64,000 nt of DNA. It comes from Rutidosis leptorrhynchoides. Taxonomy: Eukaryota > Streptophyta > Magnoliopsida > Asterales > Asteraceae. A model generated the notes under the pieces. It saw only the letters and a program-made list of their open reading frames with translations, searched no databases and was not told the DNA's origin. The position numbers and the translations under genes were made by a program. The stretch is from positions 503,765,001 through 503,829,000 of the forward strand of contig NC_092336.1 in assembly GCF_046630445.1 (NCBI RefSeq). The letters are read 5' to 3'. This document shows positions 25,244-42,150 of this stretch, in pieces. How positions within the stretch are numbered: the first letter of the stretch is position 1; each line of letters begins with the position of its first letter.

Positions 25244-26226
25244 TGAAGGTATTTCGTATGCCCGAGAGACATATTATATTAATGTGGCTAATATGTTTTG
25301 ATCCAAGTCGGGTCATACCCAATAACAAGCTTATCGACACCTTATTCGTATTTGATCTTAACGATTGGATCATTGATTAAATACGCGACACTTGAATTTT
25401 AAGAAAAAGGTTTCTTAAATAATATTACTTGATATGTTTATATAAGTTATGGAACAACTTATATAACAAGGATTTAATTATTTATAGGTTAAATAATTAA
25501 TTAAGTTATGTTACATTTTATAAAATTGGTTTTATAAAATATACATAACAAATAATATACAAGGTTATAAAATGTGTTTTATGAAATCAAGTTTTATAAA
25601 AACTGATTTTATAAAATCAGTTTTTTTTTATAAAAGTATATTATAACATTGCAATGTGAGTGGCATGGGAGTTACAATAAGCATGCATTTGTTTATTACT
25701 TACTACCCATGCTTAACTAAGACCAAGACTTAGTATTCTTGACTTACACATGTATTCAAACATATCAAAAGAAGCTTAAAAACTGCACAGAATTCTGCTC
25801 AAATTGAGCTGAAAATCGTGGCCTTTTTTTGCACTCAAGGGAGTTCTAAATTTTGTTTACCAAGCTCATATCTAGTGTCAATTAAATCCTAACTAATTAC
25901 AAAGGTGTTGGGGTTATTGCTTGTGGGTATTACACACTTGAGGCTTCAAGTTAGAAGCTCTAATTTCTTCATCTTCATCATCATCTTGCAACTTTGTAAA
26001 CTACCCTCAACTAGCTTGAGGAGGTATATATATCTTCTCTACTTGTTCTTATATATGTAAGTATCTATCCATGACTTGATATTAATATGGAATTTAACTT
26101 AAATGGCTTAACATGTTAACATGAACTTTACTTATTGCTTTCGCTTGTTTTAACTACATTAAATTGGTTTAATGATTAAGTTAACTATATTAACATGTTG
26201 TTTATGAAACTTGTTAAATTCCATCA
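25244..26226 (+). repeat. 3' LTR of the Ty1/copia element
   Basis: 983 bp, matching 829-1810 with about ten substitutions and one T-run length change. It ends TTCCATCA and is followed by ATGAC. Confidence 0.95.
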
Positions 26227-28851
26227 ATGACTTTACCCCGTTGCATTAGAACACACCCGAACCCATTTAAAGAAGCGTCACAATAAACCGTCATATCTTC
26301 CACACCTTCCGACAACACTAAGACCGGAGCTTGACACAATTTCTCTTTTAACAATTGGAAAGTGATCTCTTGCTCATTTTCCCAATCAAATCTCGCGTTC
26401 TTTCTCGTCAACTTCGTCAATGGAGAAGCGATCTTAGAAAAGTCTTGGATAAACCGACGATAATAACCGGCCAATCTGAGAAAACTTCGAATTTTCGTAG
26501 GTGTAGTCGGTTGTTCCCAACTCTTCACCGTCTCTATCTACTTGAATACCTTCTTTGTTCACAACATGATCAAGGAATTGAACTTCCCTTAGCCAAAAGT
26601 CACATTTGGAGAATTTAGCATACAACTTCTCCCTCCGTAACGTCTTCAACACTCCACGCAAATGATGTTCATGTTCCTTCATACTCTTCGAATAGACAAG
26701 TATGTCGTCAATGAACACAATTACCGACTTGTCCAACATAGGTTGGCACACTTGGTTCATAAGATCCATGAATTCCGCCGGTGCATTCGTAAGACCGAAT
26801 GGCATAACCACAAATTCAAAATGCCCGTAATGAGTTCGAAAGGCCGTCTTCTCTATATCTTTCTTACGGACCCGCATTTGGTGATAACCGGACCGTAAGT
26901 CAATTTTAGAAAAATGCGTCGCACCTTGGAGTTGGTTAAACAAATCGTCAATCTGAGGCAATGGATAACGATTCTTAATAGTCACCTTATTTAACTCCCA
27001 GTAATCAATGCACATCCTCATACTACCATCCTTCTTCTTCACGAATAAAACCGGAGCACCCCATGGCGAAGCACTCGGTCGGATAAAACCCTTCTCAAGC
27101 AACTCTTGGGTTTGATTTAACAACTCTTGCATTTCCGTTGGTGCTAAATGATAAGGAGTTTTAGCAATGGGAGTAGCCCCCGGAACCAACTCAATGCGAA
27201 ATTCAACTTGTCTTTCCACCGAAACACTCGACAATTCATCCGGAAAAACATCTTCAAATTCATTAACCACCGGAATTTCACGAATGGATGGTGGCTCTTC
27301 ACGAGTATCAACTACATGAGCAAGAAAAGTCATGCCACCACTACTAAGAAAATGACGTGCCTGTGCATAAGTGCATAATTGCACAAGTCTCATTCGTTTC
27401 TCGCCATGAATAATTAACTCTCCCCCACTTGGGGTCTTCACACGAATAGACTTTTCATGGCATGCAATATCGACTCTATAACGATCGAGCCAATCCATAC
27501 CCACAACAATATCAAATTCACCCAAAGTCATCGGGATAAGATCGATCTTAAACGTTTCGGTACCAAACACAACATCACAATCTTTACAAACATCAACCCC
27601 TAGCACCGTCTTACCATCCGCTATTTTGACTTCTACTGGATGACTTAACTTAGCTAGCGGTTTGTTATGTTTAGACACAAATCGAGGTGACACAAATGAC
27701 AAATTAGCCCTGTTATCAAAAAGTATCCTTGCCGGTTTAGAGTTAACCATGAAAGTACCTGAGACAACTTCATTGGATTATTTGGCTTCATCATGAGTCA
27801 TTAAATAATTCCGTCCTCTAGCCGTACCCGCCGCTTTCTCTAGCCTCTTAACTTGATCATTCCGCAAATCGGGACATTCCATCCTTCGGTGACCTTCTTT
27901 TTGACAATTAAAACAAACAATTTTGTTGGAAGATGAGTTCGTACAATCACGGGCCATGTGCCCTTGTCGCCCACAATTATAGCACGTGGGTCCAAACCCC
28001 TTAGAAGCCCCCTTTTTCACGCTACCGACGCTCTCGGTTGCACTTCTACTCTTCTTGTTCGAGTGGATAGTAGCTTCAAATTTTCGTTTGCCAAAGGTGA
28101 AGTCACTCTTTCTCAGAGCAAGCGACTCAAAACCCTTAGCTATGTCGAACAATTCATCAAAAGTTTTCGCCGAGTTCCTACTAATCCTATCTTGATAGTT
28201 ATCATTCAAGGTTCAGTAGAAATCTTCTTTCAACATATGGTCATTCCCGACATACTCCGAGCAAAATTGGGTCTTTGATAAGAAAGTGGACTTGAGAGTG
28301 TTCAAATCCATTGACCATTGCCTTAAAGTACGCAACTCGTCCTTAAACCTTGAAAGATCGGCCGAAGTTCGGTACTCCTTGAAAAATTCTGCCTTAAACT
28401 CGTCCCACGTCAAACTCATACTTTGTTCTTCGCCATAAAGTCGGATTTTCGCATCCCACCACAACTTGGCATCACCCCTCATCATGCTACTACCAAACCT
28501 CGTCTTCTTATCGAGAGGGCACTCACTAGTAAAAAAGGCCCCCTCCATATCGGAGATCCAACGAGCACTCTTGAGTGGGTCTCGTTCACCCTCAAAAGTG
28601 GGAGGTTGAGCATCCTTGAAATTTTTATAGTGGAAGTCTCGCCTTCCAACATTGTCTTCTTGAAGAACAATCTTAACTTATTCCTTGACTAGATTGAACA
28701 CTTGCTCATCAATCGAATCTAAGAACATCTTCTTAACGTCCTCTAGAAAGGCCGTGTGACGCCTATGCATAATGGCCTCAACCTTGGCTGTAAACTCGGT
28801 GTCCTCGCTCGTACCTTCATCATTGGTGTCGTGTCCGTTTCTCATCTTCAT
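26227..28851 (-). mobile_element. Ty3/gypsy gag-pol, upstream part (Gag, protease, RT)
   Basis: On the minus strand, Gag starts near 28851 (MKMRNGHDTNDEG). It shows the retrotransposon Gag core (LWWDAKIRLYGEEQSMSLTWDEFKAEF) and two CCHC knuckles (CYNCGRQGHMARDC and CFNCQKEGHRRMEC), near 27990-27870. The protease lies around 27750-27450 ([32 protein letters not shown]), and the RT follows ([30 protein letters not shown] at about 26690). RNase H begins before the copia insertion at 26231 and continues at 823. Paired knuckles and this Gag style fit Tekay/Del-like chromoviruses. Several breaks are present in the reading; it is the oldest layer of the nest. Confidence 0.88.
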
Positions 28852-29233
28852 TCTATAAAACGGAATAGGTTAAACAACGAAACGAAAAGACATGACACAT
28901 ATATACATATATATCTCACCGCCCCATCTTGCTCAACAATCATCGTACATTACTTGTTTGGCACGATTTGAACCCATAACAATGGTAGCTAGTCATTGTT
29001 ACACGAGCATGTCGCATTAACTTGCTAGTACAACGTCTATCTCGCTTGATGATTACAAACACAACACAAAACAATTAGCGCAAGGTTAGTTCACATAAAC
29101 CTAGGCACTAACCAATCCCGGTCCGACCCGTCTCCTACAAGTACCACATAATGCGCATACACAAATTAAGTCTAAGTCTAGGCACCTATCTCGAGTCGCC
29201 TAAATCCCTTAGACCATGCTCTGATACCACTTG
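28852..29233 (-). other. Gypsy leader with primer-binding site
   Basis: Non-coding leader of the minus-strand gypsy. On the minus strand TGGTATCAGAGCATGG (near 29230-29213) is the initiator Met tRNA primer-binding site, next to the LTR end. Nothing else is recognised here. Confidence 0.75.
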
Positions 29234-29424
29234 TGAAAGGACCCGTTCATATACATTATAAACGATTCACAATAGTTGATTACATCGCGAGGTATTTGAC
29301 CTCTATATGATACATTTTACAAACATTTCATTTGTTTTTAAAAGACAAACTTTCTTTACATCGAAAATTGTCAGGCATGCATACCATTTCATAATATCCA
29401 CTGTCCAACTATAAATTGACTTAA
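29234..29424 (-). repeat. Truncated 5' LTR of the minus-strand gypsy (U5 end only)
   Basis: The start TGTGAAAGGACCCGTTCATA, read on the plus strand, is the inner LTR end in reverse. Only about 190 bp remain before the sequence changes to the plus-strand LTR at 29425. A stretch around 29290-29325 is the reverse complement of a part of the neighbouring LTR near 37399-37434, so the two LTR families share their U5 ends. Confidence 0.7.
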
Positions 29425-30992
29425 TAATTATGGAGGTTATGGGTAATATTCGCAAGTCAAACCTAGTGTTTATCATCTCCGTTACGTCTACATACTTTCC
29501 TACAATATTGAATCTCAATATTGATACGTAAGCACTCATATTTTATCTTTTATATATTAATTGTGTATCCATGTCTGGTGCTCGAGTATATATATTTATA
29601 CATGCTTGTATGCTAAATTTCGTCGTTAAATAGTTATGATGAATCACGAAGTAAATACATATATTACTGATAAAAGGTATATGATATGCATGTTTTTGGA
29701 AAGCTGGCGAAAAATCAATAACTTTTCATTTAGATATCGAATAGTTTCGATGAATGGATTAAAAGATATGATCACCTGAATTATGATGGACGTTAATTGA
29801 AATTGCTTTTGAATCTGCAATTAAGATTTAAACAACTTGTTTACAAGATTGATAAAATGGATTTTTAAATATTACCAGCCGAGTAAATGATATCTTATAT
29901 AAGGCACGTCTCGTTTTGTTAAACTATTGTCAAAATTGACTTTTTGAAACAACTTTGGATAACTTTTGTATGTCGATCTCGAGCATTAGGATTGTGATAC
30001 ACTATGACCTGACCTAGCTTAATAGACATTTATTGACCAACATATGTTCTCTAGGTTGAGATCTACGGTTATTTGGTAATTCGAGTTTCAGTCACATTTT
30101 GGTGAACGACTTTATATGCTGCTAAGGTGAGTTTCATTTGCTCTCTTTTTAATTGCTTTGCAATTTACATTTTTGGGCTGAGAATACATGCATGTTATTT
30201 TAAACGCAATGGATACAAGTACATACTAAAATCTACACCGAGTTTGAACCGAAAATCCCTTAGCTTTGGTAACTAGTAACTGCCGATTTTAAGAACTGGT
30301 GGGCGCGAATAGTGGTATATGGATCCATAGGGCTTGACATCCCCGTCTGTTCCAGGTATAGAAACCCTAGCCTGAACTATAAAACAGACGTATGCTATTT
30401 GAGTTTAGTACACGTTGGATTGCGTGTATTGTACATGTTGGTTGCATGTATGTTAAAACAGGGGTACTTATTATAACGTTAAAGTTTAGTTACCAGGGTG
30501 CTCAATTTCGTAGAATATTTTGATAAACGTTTTGGATGAAACAACTGAAATCTTGTGATCCAACTTTATATACAGATTATGCGAAACACTAAAACTATGA
30601 ACTCACCAACCTTTGTGTTGACACTTGTTAGCATGTTTATTCTCAGGTTCCCTAGAAGTCTTCCGCTGTTTGCTTATATGTTAGACAAGCTATGTGCATG
30701 GAGTCTTACATGGCATATTTATTAAGGAAACGTTACATTCACCAAATCATCACCATGTATCTTATTTTGACTGCATTGTCAACGGAATTACTACTGTAAA
30801 CTATTATTTACGGTGATTGTCTATATGTAGAAATCATCAGATGTCGAAAACCTTTGATTTAAATATTCATTTATGGTGTGCCTTTTCAAAAAAATGCAAT
30901 GTTTACAAAACGTATCATATAGAGGTCAAATACCTCGCCATGAAATCGATGAATGACGTGTTCGTCTAGATAGATTTGGACTGGTCATCACA
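29425..30992 (+). repeat. 5' LTR remnant of the LARD-like element
   Basis: It matches 35923-37488 of the 3' LTR, ending TGGTCATCACA against GGGTCGTCACA. The upstream U3 part, which would hold the promoter and palindromes, is absent. Confidence 0.85.
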
Positions 30993-31429
30993 GTTGGTAT
31001 CAGAGAATTGGTCCTAGTGAACCAGGTCTTGCATGAGTGTGTCTAACTGATAGTTGTTAGGATGCATTAGTAAGTCTGGACTTCAACCGTGTCTGCATGT
31101 TAAAAGTTTTGCTTATCATTTCTTGTCGAAAATTACCTGCTTATCATTCTTAAGTCCAGACACATTTTCCTGCATTTATTGCATAAATAGTGTATAGACA
31201 AAAATTCATATCTTAGCGTATCTGTTACTGTAAACTTTTCCTGACATTTTCCAAAAATTTCTCCGTGATTTATGGAATTTGGTATTATATATACATATGT
31301 AAATTATGTATTGGAGAATACCAAACTAAATTCTATAATCTAATTCATATCAAAAATTATCTTCCTAATTATACAAGATGGATCCCGTATCTAGTTCAAA
31401 TTCCTTAAACTCCGACAGCTAACCGATAT

Positions 31430-31921
31430 GGATATTCACCTGAATTCTGAAGACAGTGTAACCGGAATGGATCAACCAATGAGCCATTATCTATTCTGGA
31501 TGAATTGGGGATGAGTTCGTAGTCTACTTAATCATTGAGACAAGAAGAAGGTGATCCCTTCCATCCACCACATTGCCCTCTTGGCGAAGAACCTGAAGCA
31601 CTTACCGACGAACCTGTTCGAGACACCATTTTCTCTCTCATTTCCAGAGTATCTCGTCACGATAATATACTATCTCAAATTCTGGATCTTATTCACCCGC
31701 TCGTCCGAACCGCCAATCATCCCGGTGTAGTAGAAGAAGTCAACGAGCTTCGCGCTCGGGTAGTGGCTTTGGAGAATACGGTGCAAAGGTTACAAGCACC
31801 AGCAGCATCACCGGCATCAACAGTACCACCGACAACAACACCAACAGTACCATTACCACCACCAACAACATCTTCATCGCAAACCTCAACTTCACAATCT
31901 GTTCCACGAGCATCAACGTGA
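31430..31921 (+). pseudogene. Gag N-terminal remnant in the LARD-like element
   Basis: An open stretch holds PHCPLGEEPEALTDEP, IFSLISRVSRHDNILSQIL and then a coiled-coil-like VEEVNELRARVVALENTVQR followed by a Pro/Thr/Ser-rich tail. It resembles the N-terminal end of plant gypsy Gag proteins of the same LTR family, without the capsid core or a zinc knuckle. No good ATG precedes it in frame. It may have been kept as RNA structure rather than protein. Confidence 0.5.
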
Positions 31922-32640
31922 TACGCACCGTAGTTACCAAGAAATACCAGCAACAATAACCGATGAAGTATTAACTCATTTTCCCTGAAGAAATTTTATG
32001 TATATTTAATATATATGAATTTTGAAATCAAAATAAATCTTTTCGTACTAAGCTATTACGTGTGAATCTTAACTGGTAGGTACTACTCGGTTAGTTCATA
32101 TTACTAATATGCAATGATGTACATCCTTCCTTACCAACTTAACCATTGTTAACTACAATCTCTGTTTCAACCCAATGAATTCCATTTCATAATAAACCGA
32201 GTGTATTAATCAATTACATAATTGATTTTACATTTTCAATTTCGATATACTCAAAACTTTTCAGAAAACATCATCTATGCCTTGTAAGGTTCACAAAAAT
32301 TCCACGAGCACCAACATCCTTCACTGAGGAATATCAATAAGAATAAATAATGAAATATTGATTTCATTAGTGAAAAACTCCGCAAAGATTATGTAATCTT
32401 TAATGTTTTAGAGATTAATCATTTCTAAGTCAAGCCGAAAATCAAATGAGCTTAATATGATATTAATTCATTAAATCCGTATTACATCTGAAGAAATATA
32501 CATACATATATTTTCATAAAGACTGTAATGAAAATTCTTTTGTACAAAATATTACTTGTGAAATCTTTAACGGGTAGGTGATTCCCAAGAAATATATAAG
32601 TTCACAATTAATATGTTATACTGTACATTCTTCAACTTTG
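31906..32640 (+). repeat. Imperfect tandem duplication in the LARD interior
   Basis: Two diverged blocks start with CCACGAGCAYCAAC (31906 and about 32301). Later both have TTAC-TGTGAAT-CTTAAC-GGTAGGT (about 32062 and 32549), followed by similar text up to ACATTCTTC or ACATCCTTC. The unit is about 0.4-0.5 kb. The GGGTAGGT word also stands at the true polypurine tract (34701). Confidence 0.55.
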
Positions 32641-34711
32641 ATTAAAAAATTATTAACTATGCTCACAGCGATATACAATCGTTTCCATACAAATTCAATT
32701 ACATATTCTGATATTTACGGATCAGAATCCAAGTCAAGATTTAACAAGTGATATCATTCTTAGATCTCTACATCTTTCAAAGCTATACTTTGACTTCAAA
32801 ACTGTAAAAGATCCTTTAGCATTGTTATTACCGAAAATAATCTTGCAATTCCTTTTCAAAGTATCCAGTTTTATCACACTTCCAACTAGTCAACTTCGAC
32901 TTTTCAGATTAACCTTATTATAACCTTGACATATACGTTCTTGTTACTGGGGAACCTTTCATGTTCCACCACATTAGCAGTAAATTTACAAACAACTTTA
33001 TTAATCCTTGACCTTTCAAAAAATCCTTATACTCATTGAAACCCTATCATGTACTCATCCACTTCTTGTAACAATAATTGCAATACCAACCACCGGGAAT
33101 TAGCAATCAGTATTTTGAATCTCGCAGCATTTTCTACGACAACAGTTATATATAGATAACATCTATCTTCTAGACTTACATACTTCGAATGTGAAGTTTC
33201 TGAAAAACACCCCAAACTACGAAACTAGTTCTCTGAATTTCGGAAAAATGCTGATGAAGCAGCAAAAACTGTAAATGACCTTAACAGTCAAAAGTTTGAT
33301 GATAAAGAATAGTATGGTGGTAAAGCTGAGAAAAAGAGAAGGTTTGGAACTGGAAAACGGATTGAGCAGACCATGAAGGAGGCTGTGGACAAATCACAAA
33401 AATGAAATCTACATTCAAAGAATACAAATGATTCAGTGTCTGCTGAAATCCTTAGCAAATACCTTGCTCCTTACTCTAAAACCTTTGCAGACAATATTCT
33501 TCATCATCATCTTATCTGGAATATTCTATGATATCATCGTATCTTCCATTATAAATATCCTTCATATTTCTGAAGATGTTTTTTTATAACCATTCTTATA
33601 TGAAATTATTCATCTCTTTGTGCTATCTGTGTTACATCATAAAAGAAACTATTTTAGTTTCTAAAATCTGAAAAATTCAAAAAATAGATGTTTTGAAGTA
33701 ATGTTGGGAATTGAAGCATGAGTTAGTATAATATAATGACACTTGATCAACGTGATTATATTACAGTAAGTCATGCTGAGTTTCTAATGGAACGTGATAA
33801 AGCTTCACAGATCACACCCTCATCATGAACCATGTTACATAACTCTTTCATTCTATTTAATCTCTAAATATATCAAGAAAATACTTTTCTTGATGATTCG
33901 GTCTTTTCCAGATATTCTGGTAATTTGAAAAATCAAGATCGTGCCATTAAAATTTCCTTCTTAGAACATTAACTATGTTCATTCCGAAATGTATAGCTAC
34001 GAATTCTGGACCATTATTCGCTTGACTTGAAGTCGGGAAGGAAAAACGAAAGCATGGAGCTCCTAAATATAAGGGAAAATATAAAGCCTGACAACAACAC
34101 ATATATTACAAACCGTGTATATCAATGTGTATAGCAATATAAAGACACGGGAGAATGAAAAATACTATAACCCCAAGGTAATAGTAGAAGAAAATAACTT
34201 TCTCTGGTGGCAGATGAAAAAGAAGAATGAAGGATACGATAGCCAAGAAAATATCAAGAATTAGAACTGGATTAAGCATTTCACAATCTTTTGGAAGTAT
34301 GAAATAAGGAAGAAGATGTAGGAGTGGTGAAAATAATGAAACGGAAGTGGTTAATTTATAGCAAAATATCAGACATAACAATCGAGGCAGATTACGCATT
34401 TAAAGGAAATCTTAATTTCCTTAAATTTTGAAGAATCAAATCTTATTTAGATTATGAAGATTTTCTATTCCTTAAATTCCGGAAATCAATCGTAACTACG
34501 TCAAAAGTTAAGACGAATCTCTATTCTTTCATTTCACTCTTTTACGATAACTTCTCTCATACGCTTCGATAAATCGGATTTTTTTATCCATATTATTCAA
34601 CGGTGATAAAATTCTATTTATCAACTCATATTCGTCATGAAAACATTTTTATTGTTAGCCATGACGACCTCACTTAAATTTCGGGACGAAATTTCTTTAA
34701 CGGGTAGGTAC
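32641..34711 (+). other. LARD interior, otherwise non-coding, ending in the polypurine tract
   Basis: Apart from the PABP-like fragment no domain is recognisable. The end CGGGACGAAATTTCTTTAAC plus GGGTAGGTA (34682-34710) is the plus-strand priming region typical of this LTR family. Confidence 0.6.
33229..33405 (+). pseudogene. Fragment resembling poly(A)-binding protein (end of RRM3 and linker)
   Basis: Reading forward gives NADEAAKTVNDLNSQKFDDK, then YGGKAEKKR and RIEQTMKEAVDKSQ. Plant cytoplasmic PABPs have NADDAARAV-LNG-KFDDKEWYVG-AQKKSERE-YEQ--KEAADKFQ at the end of RRM3, so the order of residues agrees over about 55 positions. It lies in the non-coding interior of the LARD-like element, about 170 bp long without intron, and is degraded. 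The likely story is capture of a host mRNA piece; a chance match is unlikely over this length. It is not functional as protein. Confidence 0.65.
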
Positions 34712-37488
<2,777 letters not shown>

Positions 37489-37696
37489 AATATCTTATAA
37501 TATTTTAATTTCATCATGATACTCTTACTCATTATTTCCTAATCGTTTCGTTTAATAGCTTTTAATCGTCTTTTATATCGTGTTCATAATAATTATAATA
37601 ATAGTAATCAAAATAATTAGGTGTTACTAATATTAGTTTTAGTTACAATAATACTAATAATGATAATTACTATGACATTATTAACGATAATACTAA
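37489..37696. other. AT-rich spacer
   Basis: About 200 bp of AT-rich sequence rich in ATAATAAT words between the LARD 3' end and the MITE. No feature is seen. Confidence 0.5.
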
Positions 37697-37698
37697 TA

Positions 37699-37970
37699 CT
37701 CCCTCCGTCCTAGATTAATTGTCCCCAGACAAAAAACACACAGTTTAATAAATGTCATTATCACAGTGTACTTTTTCTGTACTTTTTTCTAACTTTACAG
37801 TTTTACCCTAATCAATTAATTAGAAAAGCCTCTGACTTTTGTAATTTAATTTATTCATTAAGGACAATATTGTAAACTTTACTAAATTTACTTTCCATTT
37901 TTGGAAGTGGACAATTAATTTGGGACAGCCCGAAAAGGAATACTGGACAATTAATCTGGGACGGAGGGAG
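37699..37970. mobile_element. Stowaway-like MITE (Tc1/mariner type), 272 bp
   Basis: It begins CTCCCTCCGTCCTAGATTAA and ends with the reverse complement (TTAATCTGGGACGGAGGGAG). TA dinucleotides flank it (37697-37698 and 37971-37972). Inverted ends of about 27 bp, TA duplication, small size and the CTCCCTCCGT start are the marks of plant Stowaway MITEs. The right end word GGACAATTAATYTGGGAC occurs twice in a row (about 37909 and 37945). No coding capacity. Confidence 0.88.
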
Positions 37971-37972
37971 TA

Positions 37973-38079
37973 ATTATTTTAATGATAATATAATAATAAT
38001 GATAACAATAACAATAACCATTTTTAAATAGTGATATATATATATATATTAATAATTAATAATGATAATAATAATAATG

Positions 38080-38120
<41 letters not shown>

Positions 38121-38226
38121 TAGATAATAATAATAATAATACTAATTACAACTTTAACGATAATAACGATAGTAATAATAATAAAAATAACAGTTTTTAA
38201 TGATAAATCCTTTTATTGATAAAGAC

Positions 38227-38300
<74 letters not shown>

Positions 38301-38365
38301 GATAAAACTAGAACGACGATAATAACGACGATAATAATAATCATTTTTAATAATAATACAAAAAT
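37973..38365. repeat. AAT-rich microsatellite stretch
   Basis: Runs of AAT/ATA (38060-38120 and 38226-38300) with interrupted copies between. Long isoleucine or tyrosine frames here are simple-repeat artefacts. Confidence 0.85.
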
Positions 38366-40496
<2,131 letters not shown>

Positions 40497-40565
40497 ACTT
40501 GTAACGACCCAACCTCGTTATACCAAAAATACGACCCAAAAAAAAAACTTTAGATTTAGTGTATC

Positions 40566-40641
40566 TGGACGGCGTCCAACATCTGGGACGGCGTCCAGTT
40601 GTTAAGGGCAGGACGGCGTCCAAAGGATCTGGACGACGTCC
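40566..40641. repeat. Four palindromes GGACGGCGTCC, cluster 1
   Basis: Eleven-base palindromes around one base with centres at 40572, 40591, 40616 and 40636 (spacings 19, 25, 20). The first is extended to TGGACGGCGTCCA; the last has A at its centre. Confidence 0.75.
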
Positions 40642-41267
40642 AAATAAACTGTCAGGGGCTGTCCCCGAGGTCCAACTTACGCGAATGAAAAACTCGCTTC
40701 CCGACACTTTTAAACGAAACGAATTATCACAACGCCTTATAATAAGTAAAACTAAGAGATTTCCACAATAAAAACGAGTTTTACAACACCGGGCCCACAA
40801 TGACCCATTTTACGAATTTCGTTCAAAATACAAGTTTCGACCATAAGAGTTTAATTTCCAAACGACACCTAGAGCATGGTGTTTACGGTTAAACTACCCA
40901 CATCTTGGTCAAACTTCAAAAGCTAGCACCCAAAAGCATCCCCTATCCAACAAATCGGGAGGCCACTAATCCAACCGTATACCCTTGCCTTAATCCAAGC
41001 CGGAGCCTAAAAAGGTAAACAATGAGAGGGTAAGCAAAACGCTTAGTGAATGCAATAATTATACACATACATATATAATATACCTACTTGCAAACACTTA
41101 CTCACATACCACATGCACGCTAGCAATATAATTAGCCTACCATCTCAAGTACGAAGCTAATAACCTCAAATACCGCAACTAGCATAATCAATAGCATTAT
41201 TATCGAACAATAAAATATGCTACACTACCACGCATACACAAACCATATGGTTAACCATACTCGCGTC

Positions 41268-41430
41268 ATGGCGCTACCGGCTCTTTGGTTCACGCCATAC
41301 GCATCGGTTATGATGCTACCGGCTCTTTGGTTCACATCACAACCCGAGTCATACTCGCTCTAAGTGCTACCGGCTCTTTGGTTCACACTATAACACACGT
41401 ACCACGATGCTACCGGCTCTTTGGTTCATA
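41268..41430 (-). repeat. Array of four hairpin units with constant loop
   Basis: The 19-mer CTACCGGCTCTTTGGTTCA stands at 41274, 41316, 41367 and 41410. Unit 1 is flanked by ATGGCG and CGCCAT, unit 2 by GGTTATGATG and CATCACAACC (9 of 10 pair), unit 3 by AGTG and CACT, unit 4 only weakly. Constant core and changing but complementary arms suggest a conserved RNA or DNA hairpin. Confidence 0.65.
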
Positions 41431-42150
41431 CCATAGCATACAAATAAAATACATTATATACATACGCATATAATTATTCCACTCACCTTGTATCCAAAAT
41501 GAAGGTAAGCCAACAAGCTCTTCAACCGTCAACGAAATCACCTATAATATTAACATAAAATCAACACTTATCTAAATGGGACTCTTAACCCGCCCAAATA
41601 GACCACTTAGTGTAAGTGTTCACCCATTACCCTCATAACACCAATCATAGGCCTAACTTACCAACAAAGTGTGCTAGTAATTAACTAACCAATTTAAGAC
41701 TCAAAAACACATTTACCATTTCAAAACCCTAGGTTTGTCATCTTTGAGTCCTCATGACCCAATCTTACCCAAAACCCCCAAATTACTAACAAATGGGTTT
41801 TAAGTTCACCACTAACCCTAACCCAAACCCTAACCCTTAAACAATTAAAATAAGAAAATCAAGGTTAAGGCATACCCCCACAATCAAAATGTAGCTAGTG
41901 ATGAGGTGAACAACTTTACTACACGTGCTTTGACCCGGATCGAGCTTCTTCCTTCTCGATTTGAGCTTTCTCACACTAGAAATCTCTCTCTCTCTCTCTA
42001 AAATTCAAGTGGAATGGAAGAGGTTGTTGGAAATGGAGTAAATGACACTCCTAGATCTGATCTTGTGCCTTAAATTCGGCCCCAGGTGAAATTACCAAAA
42101 AGCCCCTTTAAAATATCTAAAATTTCAACAGCTGGCCCGCCAGTTCATCT

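Larger units (their letters stand above)
829..26226 (+). mobile_element. Ty1/copia LTR retrotransposon, split by a nested Athila element
   Basis: The element runs from TG at 829 to CA at 26226. Its LTRs (829-1810 and 25244-26226) are almost the same, with about ten substitutions by eye. The 5-bp duplication ATGAC (824-828 and 26227-26231) flanks it inside the gypsy pol. It has a primer-binding site at 1813, gag with protease (3224 on), integrase, RT and RNase H (to 24473), and a polypurine tract at 25231-25243. The domain order PR-IN-RT-RH is that of Ty1/copia. Without the Athila insert (4621-21831 plus one copy of its duplication) it would be about 8.2 kb. A few breaks are visible in pol, so it looks inactive. 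About 1% LTR divergence suggests an age of a few hundred thousand years if usual plant rates apply. Confidence 0.95.

Noticed and set aside
30590-30790. Conserved small frames in the LARD LTRs (also 37051-37266 and 37313-37519)
   Set aside because: They recur only because the two LTRs are copies; no protein features.
41268-41430. CRISPR-like array (four 19-bp repeats with spacers)
   Set aside because: Plant nuclear DNA, only four units, gaps of 23-32 bp that are complementary arms rather than foreign spacers, and no cas genes.
41812-41838. Interstitial telomere (CCCTAA words)
   Set aside because: Only about four imperfect units; short CCCTAA words are common in plant promoters and repeats.
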